Shown here: piece by piece, positions 37,434 to 45,071 of the stretch
Position numbering within the stretch: the stretch's first letter is position 1
How the letters are laid out: every line of letters starts with the position of its first letter
DNA from: Sagittula sp048553715
GTDB lineage: Bacteria > Pseudomonadota > Alphaproteobacteria > Rhodobacterales > Rhodobacteraceae
NCBI RefSeq assembly: GCF_048553715.1
Contig: NZ_JBLZNC010000004.1
Span: 62,001 to 126,000, forward strand
Direction: 5' to 3'
Length of the DNA: 64,000 bases
The notes under the pieces: generated by a model
The model's database searches: none
The model's input: only the letters and a program-made list of their open reading frames with translations
What the model was told of the DNA's origin: nothing
Position numbers and translations under genes: made by a program

Positions 37434-38843
37434 ATGAGTGTTAATCTCTCGACCAATTCTGCGGATCTGGCGAGTGGCGTGCTTGGCGCGTTCGGTCGCA
37501 AAATTCTGGTAGGGGCATTGGCCCTGTCTTTGTCTGCTTGCGGCGTGACCTACAAAAGCCCGTCGATCCGCGACACCGCTGCCGGTCAACCGGTAACCGT
37601 GGTTGAGATGACGCGTCTGGCCGTGCAAAGCGCCAACGCGTCGCCCTATACGCCGCGCGCCTTGCCCGCTGTTTTCTATGCCGGCGCGGGGACCGGCAGC
37701 ATTCAGGGGGCGGGAGCCCTGCCTGCAGCGCCATATTTGCCGAACGAAAACCGTCGCACACTGGAATACCGGCCGCTTCCCGACACTCCGGCCACGCCCT
37801 ATCGTATCGGGGTGGGCGACCAGCTGTTGTTGGCGACCAAATCGCAAGGATCGACCGTCGAACAGCTAACGGGCCTTTTGGCCGCTGCGAACCAGCGCCA
37901 AGGGTATACCGTCCGCGGGGATGGCACCATCGCCATTCCGGAAATCGGCGCAATCGAAGTGTCCGGTCTGACACAGGAAGAGGCCGAGAATCGCCTGTTC
38001 CAGGCCTTGGTGAACGCGCAGATTGACCCGACCTTCAGCCTTGAAATCAGCCAGTTCAATTCGCAGCGTGTCGCTGTCGGCGGCGCGGTGCGGCAAGCGA
38101 CGGTGGTACCGATCACGCCCAGCGACCTGACGCTGGGGGAGGCGCTGATCGCCGCAGGCGGACCGGTAATTGAAGATCGCGAGTTCGCGTCCATCCGCGT
38201 GTACCGTGACGGGACGTTGTACCAGATTCCATACGAAACCTATGTCCAGAACCCAGGTCTAAAAGATCGTCTGCTGCGCAATGGCGATGCGGTTTTTGTC
38301 GATACGACATACGATCTGGATCGGGCGCTGACGTTCTACCGCGCGCGGGTTGATGTGATTTCGCTGCGCACACAAGCCAAGTCGGCTGCAATCGCGGCAC
38401 TGAACGCAGAGATCGGCCTGCGGCGGGCTGCCTTGAACGAAGAGCGTAGTAACTTCGAGCGTCGCGCTCAGCTTGGCGAAGATACGCGCGACTATGTATA
38501 CCTTGCGGGTGAAGTCGCCTCGCAATCCCGTGTGGCACTGCCTTATGGGCGCCGTGCCACGCTGGCGGATGTGCTGTTCGAACAAGGCGGTGTTGCGAAG
38601 ACAACGGGGGATCCAAGCCAGATCTATGTTGTGCGCGACGGAGATATGTCCGGCGTTCCCGGTGAGCTGGCGGCGTTTCACCTGAACGCGGTGAATGCGG
38701 CGAATCTTGTCCGCGCGACAGAATTCGAAATGCGCCCCAACGATGTCATCTTTGTTGAAGAGCAGCCCATCACGAAATGGAGCCGCGCGTTGAACCAGCT
38801 GTTCCCGACGGTGATCAATCGCACGGCTGCCGCGCTTCAGTAA
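37434..38843 (+). CDS. Polysaccharide export outer-membrane lipoprotein (Wza/KpsD-like)
   Basis: Outer-membrane export protein of 469 residues. A signal segment ends at the lipobox LSLSAC (Cys36). The polysaccharide export domain starts at YRIGVGDQLLLATK and includes GTIAIPEIGAIEVSGLTQEEAENRL; SLBB-type domains follow (VAVGGAVRQA and YVYLAGEVASQSRVALPYG). Members form the channel for capsule or exopolysaccharide export. No Wzc kinase, Wzx/Wzy or glycosyltransferase lies nearby, so it is an isolated component here. A phosphoesterase gene follows 78 bases later with its own candidate promoter. Confidence 0.92.
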   Translation: MSVNLSTNSADLASGVLGAFGRKILVGALALSLSACGVTYKSPSIRDTAAGQPVTVVEMTRLAVQSANASPYTPRALPAVFYAGAGTGSIQGAGALPAAPYLPNENRRTLEYRPLPDTPATPYRIGVGDQLLLATKSQGSTVEQLTGLLAAANQRQGYTVRGDGTIAIPEIGAIEVSGLTQEEAENRLFQALVNAQIDPTFSLEISQFNSQRVAVGGAVRQATVVPITPSDLTLGEALIAAGGPVIEDREFASIRVYRDGTLYQIPYETYVQNPGLKDRLLRNGDAVFVDTTYDLDRALTFYRARVDVISLRTQAKSAAIAALNAEIGLRRAALNEERSNFERRAQLGEDTRDYVYLAGEVASQSRVALPYGRRATLADVLFEQGGVAKTTGDPSQIYVVRDGDMSGVPGELAAFHLNAVNAANLVRATEFEMRPNDVIFVEEQPITKWSRALNQLFPTVINRTAAALQ

Positions 38844-38886
38844 CGGCTGAAAAGGGCGGAAGTTCTCTTCGGTTCGCTTGTCCGTC

Positions 38887-38916
38887 TTGCGAACCGGAGC
38901 GGAGCATTTCTATATA
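38887..38916 (+). promoter_or_regulatory. Candidate promoter for a leaderless phosphoesterase transcript
   Basis: TTGCGA (38887-38892), 18 bases, TATATA (38911-38916). The ATG at 38922 begins only 5 bases after the -10 element, so transcription would start at or next to the start codon. No ribosome-binding site is visible. Confidence 0.4.
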
Positions 38917-38921
38917 GCGCC

Positions 38922-39713
38922 ATGAGTGTTCTTAAACGTCTTTTCGGTCGTCGTCCCGAACCCGCCCCGCGCAAGGCCCCGTCCAGTCCGGCAGCCGCGC
39001 CCCAGATTCCCTTTGACGCGCCGATTGCGCCTGACGGCCCTGTGTTTGTCGTGGGCGACGTTCACGGCCGTCACGATCTGATGATGCGGCTGTTCGAGCG
39101 CATCGAACAGATCGAGGACACGCCGCGTGTGGTCTTTGTCGGCGACTACGTGGATCGGGGCGAGCAATCCGCCGATGTTCTGCGCACGCTACAGGGGTTG
39201 AGCGCCCAGTTTGGCGATCTGCTGACCTGTCTCAAGGGCAACCACGAGGCGATGATGCTGGAGTTTCTGGCAAATCCCGAACGGGCAGGCCAGCGGTGGT
39301 TGCGCCACGGCGGGTTGCAGACGCTCGCCAGTTTCCGGATCTCACGTGCCTCTGACACATCCATGACAGAGCTGCGCGACCAGTTGCGCGACGCCATGGG
39401 GCAGGATCTGATCGATTGGGTCACGGGCCTGCCTTTGCGCTGGCAAAGCGGGAACCTTGCAGTGGTTCATGCAGGGGCCGATCCCTTGGTGCCCATGGAC
39501 CGTCAATCCGACGACGTTTTGATGTGGGGCACCAGCCAGTTCATGCTGACCAACCGTATGGACGGTGTCTGGGTCGCGCATGGCCATACCATCGTGCGCA
39601 CACCGCAGGCGCAATCGGGACGGATTGCCACCGATACAGGCGCTTACGCCACGGGGCGGCTGACTGCGGCCCATATCGTGCCGGGGGATGTGCGCTTTAT
39701 CGAGGCGACCTGA
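38922..39713 (+). CDS. Metallophosphoesterase (serine/threonine phosphatase-like)
   Basis: Protein of 263 residues. After a basic, proline-rich 35-residue N-terminus come the PPP-family motifs in order: VVGDVHGRHD, VFVGDYVDRG, CLKGNHEAMM and VWVAHGHTIV. The layout is that of bacterial PPP-type protein phosphatases and symmetric Ap4A-hydrolase-like enzymes. The substrate may be a phosphoprotein or a dinucleoside polyphosphate. It follows the polysaccharide export gene, where phosphatases that reset export kinases sometimes lie, but no kinase is present. A promoter immediately before the ATG suggests separate expression. Confidence 0.9.
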   Translation: MSVLKRLFGRRPEPAPRKAPSSPAAAPQIPFDAPIAPDGPVFVVGDVHGRHDLMMRLFERIEQIEDTPRVVFVGDYVDRGEQSADVLRTLQGLSAQFGDLLTCLKGNHEAMMLEFLANPERAGQRWLRHGGLQTLASFRISRASDTSMTELRDQLRDAMGQDLIDWVTGLPLRWQSGNLAVVHAGADPLVPMDRQSDDVLMWGTSQFMLTNRMDGVWVAHGHTIVRTPQAQSGRIATDTGAYATGRLTAAHIVPGDVRFIEAT

Positions 39714-39834
39714 ACCGCCACGCGGGGCAAACGGGCAACAGGAGTGACCAATTGGCAGCACCGCGCTTTCGGCGCGAATCGTTCCTGTGTTACGGTGATC
39801 CTGCCCGGGGGGGCACCGATGACCGAGGACCGTG

Positions 39835-40869
39835 ATGATCCGTCGTTTTGCCGTGGCTGCAACAGCAGCGACGATGCTTGCCCCCATTGCGCAAGCCCAG
39901 ACCTTTGATGCCGACGCTTATGCGGGTGGCGCATATGATGACGCGATGCCCGCCTATCAGGCAGACGCGGCAGCGCAGGCCTATGGCGGTGTCGATTACG
40001 GGCGTCGCGGGTTTCTGGGGCGCGAGGTTCTGGGCCACGGGCGTCTGACCACCAACGACCTGTTCGGCGACGGCAACGACCGCTGGCAGACGGGATCGGT
40101 GGCCACGTCTCGGGTGGTGGGCCGTGGCGGCTGGACGGGGTCCTTGCCGCAGCAGCCGTTTGACATTCTGGAATACCGGCTCTCCGCGCAGGTGATCGCG
40201 CCCGAAGATATCCGCACCCCCGATGCCGAGGATCGCCCCTTTGCCGGGGCGCTGTCGCTGGGCGTTCACACACATTTCGCACGCGGCCCGCTGGAGATGT
40301 CGGCGGGGGCCAATCTGGTGGTCACGGGCTCGCAGACCGGTCTGGGCGCGTTCCAGACAGCGGTGCATGATGCGCTGGGGGTCGAACCTGCGTCCATAGA
40401 TGTTCTGGATGACCAGATCGACAATGACGTCCACCCGACTTTGGTCCTTGAGGCCGGTAACCCCATGGGGCTGGGCGGCACGGCTGTTCTGCGCCCCTTT
40501 GCCGAGGCACGCGCCGGTGTCGAAAGCATGGTGCGCGTCGGGGCCGATCTGACGCTGGGCACCGTGGGTCAGGGCGAGCTGATGGTCCGCGACAGTGTCA
40601 CAGGCCAGCGGTACCGCGCCGTGACCGCACCTCTGACCGGCTTTTCCTATGTGGTGGGCGGTGACATCGCCTATGTCGACAGCTCGGCCTTTCTGCCCGA
40701 GGACGACGGCTATGAGGTCAGCGAGACGCGCAACCGCCTGCGTGCGGGCATCCATTGGCAGGGGGAGCGCAACGCCGCCTTCTACGGCATCACCTATCTG
40801 TCGAAAGAGTTCGAGGATCAGGACAGCGGCCAAACCGTGGGGTCTGTGCGGCTGGATTTCAAATTCTAA
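39835..40869 (+). CDS. LpxR-like outer-membrane lipid A deacylase family protein (DUF2219)
   Basis: Outer-membrane protein of 344 residues with a Sec signal (AATAATMLAPIAQAQ), a variable linker, then a beta-barrel ending in VRLDFKF, the aromatic terminus needed for barrel assembly. Segments GRLTTNDLFGDGNDRWQTGS and EDRPFAGALSLGVHTHF match the LpxR/DUF2219 family, in which Asn-Asp near the barrel start belongs to the active site. LpxR removes the 3'-acyloxyacyl chain of lipid A. Activity is inferred from family membership. The ATG at 39835 follows GAGGA by 6 bases; a GTG three bases upstream is less likely. Confidence 0.85.
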   Translation: MIRRFAVAATAATMLAPIAQAQTFDADAYAGGAYDDAMPAYQADAAAQAYGGVDYGRRGFLGREVLGHGRLTTNDLFGDGNDRWQTGSVATSRVVGRGGWTGSLPQQPFDILEYRLSAQVIAPEDIRTPDAEDRPFAGALSLGVHTHFARGPLEMSAGANLVVTGSQTGLGAFQTAVHDALGVEPASIDVLDDQIDNDVHPTLVLEAGNPMGLGGTAVLRPFAEARAGVESMVRVGADLTLGTVGQGELMVRDSVTGQRYRAVTAPLTGFSYVVGGDIAYVDSSAFLPEDDGYEVSETRNRLRAGIHWQGERNAAFYGITYLSKEFEDQDSGQTVGSVRLDFKF

Positions 40870-40972
40870 GGCCCGGCGCAGCGGTGTCGCTTTTTTGCAC
40901 CGCTGCCCATCAGGGGGCAATACAATTTAATCTCTAAAGTATAGTGAGTATTTTCAGCCAAAAGTTGTTCCG

Positions 40973-40987
40973 TTAACCTTCCGTTAA
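40973..40987 (-). promoter_or_regulatory. Candidate CtrA binding site upstream of the Hint-domain gene
   Basis: TTAACCTTCCGTTAA on the plus strand; the minus strand reads TTAA-N7-TTAAC, the full CtrA consensus. It ends 39 bases before the Hint gene start, a distance that allows overlap with a -35 element. Confidence 0.55.
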
Positions 40988-41026
40988 TAACTAAAAAAGT
41001 TACGTATCGAGGCAGGAAAGACAGGC

Positions 41027-42091
41027 ATGGGAACGGGCTATCGAGGCACGTTCGTCATCTCTTGGTCGCAGACGGAAATAGACGGTCTTAAGGCCGCACC
41101 ACCGTCCGCATTGATCGTCGGGGCCGCATGGTCCTGGCAAGGGGAACCGGTCCGCGTGGATGGGCCGAGCTCTGTATTGCGGCTGGACCAGGCCGATGGC
41201 GAAGCAGATATGCGCAAGCGCGCTGCACGGATGGTGCGGCGCCTTGTGGGGGCGGCTGTGACACATCAGCCGCGCATAGAGACCGTCGAGGTGGAACACC
41301 CGCTGACGGATTCGAACTTTGTGGTGACAGACGGGTCGACCAGTTACACGGTCACGCTGATACACGTGGGCGCGGATCAGCGACCGCTTTTGATGTTCCT
41401 TGACGATATTCCGCCAGCGGGGCGGGATCTGTGGATCGTGCATCATACGCTGGACCCCGAGGGGACAAATGCCGATGGCGAACAGTCCTCTGGCGTGATC
41501 TGTTTCACACCCGGCACGCGTATCCTGACACCAAACGGCATGAAATTTGTCGAGGATCTGCGCGAAGGCGATCAGGTCCAGACAAAGGACAGCGGGGCGC
41601 AGGAGATCCAGTGGATCGGCTCACGGCGCATGTCCGGGGCGCGTCTGTTTGCGATGCCACGCTTGCGGCCCATTCGCATCCGGCCCGGTGCCTTTGGCAT
41701 CGGTGAGCCGGACGAAGAGCTGCTGGTCTCGCCCGAGCACCGGATGGTGGTCAAGGGCGTCACGGCCCGCGCCCTGTTCAACACGCCAGAGGTTCTGGTC
41801 GCCGCGCGCGATCTGGTCAACGGCACCTCTGTGCGGCTGGACACCACCGTGAAGGAGGTGACCTATGTGCATCTTCTGTTGCCCCGGCACGAGGTTCTGT
41901 TCGCCAATGGCGTGGAAACCGAAAGCTTCCACCCCGCAAACACCGCCATGTCGACGATTTCGGATCAGGACCGCGCGCGGCTGCTGCAACGTCTGCCCGG
42001 TGTCGCGGACAACCCGCATTCCTACGGGTCCTATGCGCGGCGCAACCTGTCCTCCTCCGAGGCGGCCATCCTGATGCATGAGGTCGCCTGA
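41027..42091 (+). CDS. Hint (Hedgehog/intein) domain protein
   Basis: Protein of 354 residues. The N-terminal 150 residues are unrecognised. A Hint_2 domain starts at VICFTPGTRILTPNGMKFVEDL, with the Cys that acts as nucleophile in protein self-cleavage, and continues through LLVSPEHRMVV, where the block-B-like His sits, to EVLFANGVETESFHPAN. Such proteins are abundant in Rhodobacterales and often end calcium-binding or surface proteins; this one is short and has no secretion signal or repeat domain. The ATG follows AGGAAAG. A CtrA site lies upstream. Confidence 0.9.
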   Translation: MGTGYRGTFVISWSQTEIDGLKAAPPSALIVGAAWSWQGEPVRVDGPSSVLRLDQADGEADMRKRAARMVRRLVGAAVTHQPRIETVEVEHPLTDSNFVVTDGSTSYTVTLIHVGADQRPLLMFLDDIPPAGRDLWIVHHTLDPEGTNADGEQSSGVICFTPGTRILTPNGMKFVEDLREGDQVQTKDSGAQEIQWIGSRRMSGARLFAMPRLRPIRIRPGAFGIGEPDEELLVSPEHRMVVKGVTARALFNTPEVLVAARDLVNGTSVRLDTTVKEVTYVHLLLPRHEVLFANGVETESFHPANTAMSTISDQDRARLLQRLPGVADNPHSYGSYARRNLSSSEAAILMHEVA

Positions 42092-42217
42092 GCCTCGCAT
42101 ATTTTGATGAATAACGCCCCGGCACGCGCCTATATAGCGTGTCGGGGGGTTGATTCACCGAATCTTAGTATGAGAATGTCGGGATAAAGCAGTCCGCACA
42201 TCCTGACAGGCCCTCCC

Positions 42218-44272
42218 ATGCCCCGTGATACCGCCGCGCCTCAGGCGTTGCTAAAGAATATCTTTGGCTATGATGCCTTTCGTCCCGGACAAGAAGAGAT
42301 CGTCCAATCCGTGGCCGATGGGCAAAATGTGCTGGCCATCATGCCCACGGGTGGCGGTAAATCCCTGTGTTTCCAACTGCCTGCCTTGATGCGCGGTGGG
42401 GTGACGGTGGTGATTTCGCCGCTGATTGCCCTGATGCGCGATCAGGTGCGCGGCCTGCGCGAGGCGGGCGTGGCAGCAGGGGCGCTGACCTCTGGCAACA
42501 CGCCGGAGGAAACCGATGCGGTCTGGGATATGCTGCACGCGGGCGAGCTGAAGCTTTTATATCTCGCGCCGGAACGGCTGGCCAACACCGGCACCCAGCG
42601 GATGCTGGCACAGGCGGGCGTGTCCCTGATCGCTGTGGACGAGGCGCATTGCGTCAGCCAGTGGGGGCATGATTTCCGTCCCGACTACCTGCGGATCGGG
42701 GAGTTGCGGCGCGCGCTGGACGTGCCGCTGGCGGCCTTTACCGCCACCGCGGATGAGGAAACTCGCGAAGAGATGGTTGCGCGCCTGTTCGATGGCGTTA
42801 TGCCGACCACCTTTCTGCGGGGGTTCGACCGTCCCAACATTCATCTGGCCTTTCAGCCCAAGGACGGGCCGCGCGCACAAATCCTGACATTTGCCGGCGC
42901 GCGTCGCGGGCAGTCGGGCATCGTCTACTGCGGCACGCGCAACAAGACAGAGGCCATCGCGCGTGCGCTGCGCGAGGACGGCCACGCCGCCTGCCACTAC
43001 CACGGCGGGATGGAGGCGGACGACCGCCGCGCGGTGGAGGAACGCTTTGCCACCGAAGACGGGCTGATCGTCTGTGCGACCGTGGCCTTTGGCATGGGTG
43101 TGGACAAACCCGACATCCGCTGGGTGGCCCATGCGGATCTGCCGAAATCGATCGAGGGCTATTATCAGGAAATCGGTCGGGCGGGGCGTGACGGGGCACC
43201 GGCAGAAACCATGACGCTGTATGGGTCCGAAGACGTGCGGTTGCGCCGCGCCCAGATTGACGAGGGGCTGGCGCCGCCCGAACGCAGACAGGCGGATCAT
43301 GGTCGTTTGAATGCGCTTCTCGGTCTGGCCGAGGCGCTGGGCTGCCGTCGTCAGGCGCTGCTGGGGTATTTCGGCGAACAGGCGGAGCCCTGTGGCAATT
43401 GTGATCTGTGCGACCGGCCGCCCGAACTGTTTGACGGCACCGAAGCCGTGCGCAAGGCGCTGTCGGCTGCCCTGCGCACCGAGGAAAGCTTTGGCGCGGG
43501 GCATCTGATCGATGTTTTGTTGGGCCGCGATACGGACAAGATCAAATCCCGCAGCCACGATCTGCTGCCGACCTACGGCGTGGGCAAGGATCTGACAAAA
43601 GGACAATGGCAGGCGGTGTTCCGGCAGATGATGGGCCATGATCTGCTGCGCCCCGATGCGGACCGGCACGGCGCTTTGGTCATGACGGATCGGGCGCTGC
43701 CCATCCTGCGCGGCGAGGAGACGATCCAGCTGCGCCGTGATGTGGTGACCAAGGCCGCGGATCGCAGGCCCGCGGTCAAGGCACTGGTGAGCGAGGAGCA
43801 CGCGCCCATGTTCTCGGCGCTGAAGGCAAAGCGCACCGCGCTGGCCAAGGATGCGCGCGTCCCGCCCTACATGATCTTCAATGACCGCACCCTGATCGAG
43901 ATGGCCGAAACACGGCCCCGCACGCTGGATGATATGGCACGGGTCGGCGGTGTCGGCGCGAAAAAGCTAGAAAGCTACGGCATGGCGTTTCTGGAGGTCA
44001 TCAATGGCGCCGCGCAAGAGGTCCATCCGGTGCGTCGCAAACTGGCCGCGCGCGGATCGGGCAGCCTGTATGATGCGCTGCTCGAAGCGCAGGCAGAGCT
44101 GTTGCGCGGTCCCGATGGCACGGACAAGCCGCTGTCTTGTACCGCCTCTGCGCTGGCAAAGCTGGCAGAGATGCGCCCCGATACGCTGGACCGGATCGAA
44201 CGTATCATCGGAGACAAACGCGCGGAACGTTTTGGGAACGCTTTTCTGGACGTTCTGACCCAATCGGACTAA
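42218..44272 (+). CDS. recQ: ATP-dependent DNA helicase RecQ
   Basis: 3'-5' DNA helicase of 684 residues for recombination and fork repair. It has Walker A MPTGGGKSL (42-50), the DEAH box with VDEAHCVSQWGHDFRPDY, motif GFDRPNIHLAF, and helicase C with GMGVDKPDIRWV and QEIGRAGRDG. The zinc-binding cysteines lie in EPCGNCDLCDRP. A first HRDC domain includes MARVGGVGAKKLESYG, and a second shorter HRDC-like segment ends the protein, so it is slightly longer than the 610-residue standard. yaaA follows 29 bases later. Confidence 0.96.
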   Translation: MPRDTAAPQALLKNIFGYDAFRPGQEEIVQSVADGQNVLAIMPTGGGKSLCFQLPALMRGGVTVVISPLIALMRDQVRGLREAGVAAGALTSGNTPEETDAVWDMLHAGELKLLYLAPERLANTGTQRMLAQAGVSLIAVDEAHCVSQWGHDFRPDYLRIGELRRALDVPLAAFTATADEETREEMVARLFDGVMPTTFLRGFDRPNIHLAFQPKDGPRAQILTFAGARRGQSGIVYCGTRNKTEAIARALREDGHAACHYHGGMEADDRRAVEERFATEDGLIVCATVAFGMGVDKPDIRWVAHADLPKSIEGYYQEIGRAGRDGAPAETMTLYGSEDVRLRRAQIDEGLAPPERRQADHGRLNALLGLAEALGCRRQALLGYFGEQAEPCGNCDLCDRPPELFDGTEAVRKALSAALRTEESFGAGHLIDVLLGRDTDKIKSRSHDLLPTYGVGKDLTKGQWQAVFRQMMGHDLLRPDADRHGALVMTDRALPILRGEETIQLRRDVVTKAADRRPAVKALVSEEHAPMFSALKAKRTALAKDARVPPYMIFNDRTLIEMAETRPRTLDDMARVGGVGAKKLESYGMAFLEVINGAAQEVHPVRRKLAARGSGSLYDALLEAQAELLRGPDGTDKPLSCTASALAKLAEMRPDTLDRIERIIGDKRAERFGNAFLDVLTQSD

Positions 44273-44301
44273 ATCACGCCTCGATAGACAGAGGTGACAG
44301 A

Positions 44302-45066
44302 ATGCTTGTGGTGATTTCCCCGGCGAAAAAGCTGGATTGGACAGAGAAAAACGTCGAGATGACGCAGCCGGTGTTTCAGGCCGAGGCCCATGAACTGGCC
44401 GAGGTTGCGCGCGGTCTGAGCCATGATGAGCTGAAATCCCTGATGCATTTGTCCGATGACCTGACCACCTTGAACGCCGACCGGTTCAAGGCGTTCACCG
44501 ACACGCCCGAGCCAGAGGATCTGCGCCCCGCCGCGCTGGCTTTTGCCGGTGATACCTATCAGGGCTTGGAAGCGGGCACATTGGACGCGGACGAGATGCG
44601 CTTTGCCGATGATCACCTGCGGATTTTGTCGGGCCTGTATGGTGTATTGAAACCGCGCGACGGGTTTCAGGCCTACCGGCTGGAAATGGGGTCGCGCTTG
44701 AAGACCGCGCAGGGCAAGAACCTGTACGACTACTGGGGCGACAAGATCGCAGCGCAGCTCAAGGCCGAGGCCGATATTTTGGGCACGGACACTTTGGTCA
44801 ACTGCGCCTCGCAGGAATATTTCGGGGCGGTCCCGCCAAAGGCGCTGGGCCTGCGGATCATCACGCCGCAGTTTCTCGAAGATAAGCCCGGCGGTCCCAA
44901 GATCGTGTCGTTCTATGCCAAGCGCGCCCGTGGCAGCATGGCCCGTTTCATCATTCAGCACCGTCTGAACGACGCCGACGCGCTAAAAGATTTCGACTTT
45001 GGCGGCTACAGCTACCAGCCAGAGCTTTCGACACCGGACAAACCGGCGTTTCTGCGCGCGGGCTGA
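44302..45066 (+). CDS. yaaA: Peroxide stress protein YaaA
   Basis: Protein of 254 residues starting MLVVISPAKKLDW, with YQGLEAGTLDADEMRFA, ILSGLYGVLKPRDGFQAYRLEMG and LVNCASQEYF, all YaaA/DUF328 signatures. In E. coli YaaA lowers free iron during peroxide stress and so limits DNA damage. The ATG at 44302 is chosen because it matches the family start and follows GAGGTGACAG; an open frame further upstream lies inside recQ. It probably shares a transcript with recQ, which fits a DNA protection theme. Confidence 0.95.
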   Translation: MLVVISPAKKLDWTEKNVEMTQPVFQAEAHELAEVARGLSHDELKSLMHLSDDLTTLNADRFKAFTDTPEPEDLRPAALAFAGDTYQGLEAGTLDADEMRFADDHLRILSGLYGVLKPRDGFQAYRLEMGSRLKTAQGKNLYDYWGDKIAAQLKAEADILGTDTLVNCASQEYFGAVPPKALGLRIITPQFLEDKPGGPKIVSFYAKRARGSMARFIIQHRLNDADALKDFDFGGYSYQPELSTPDKPAFLRAG

Positions 45067-45071
45067 TGGCG

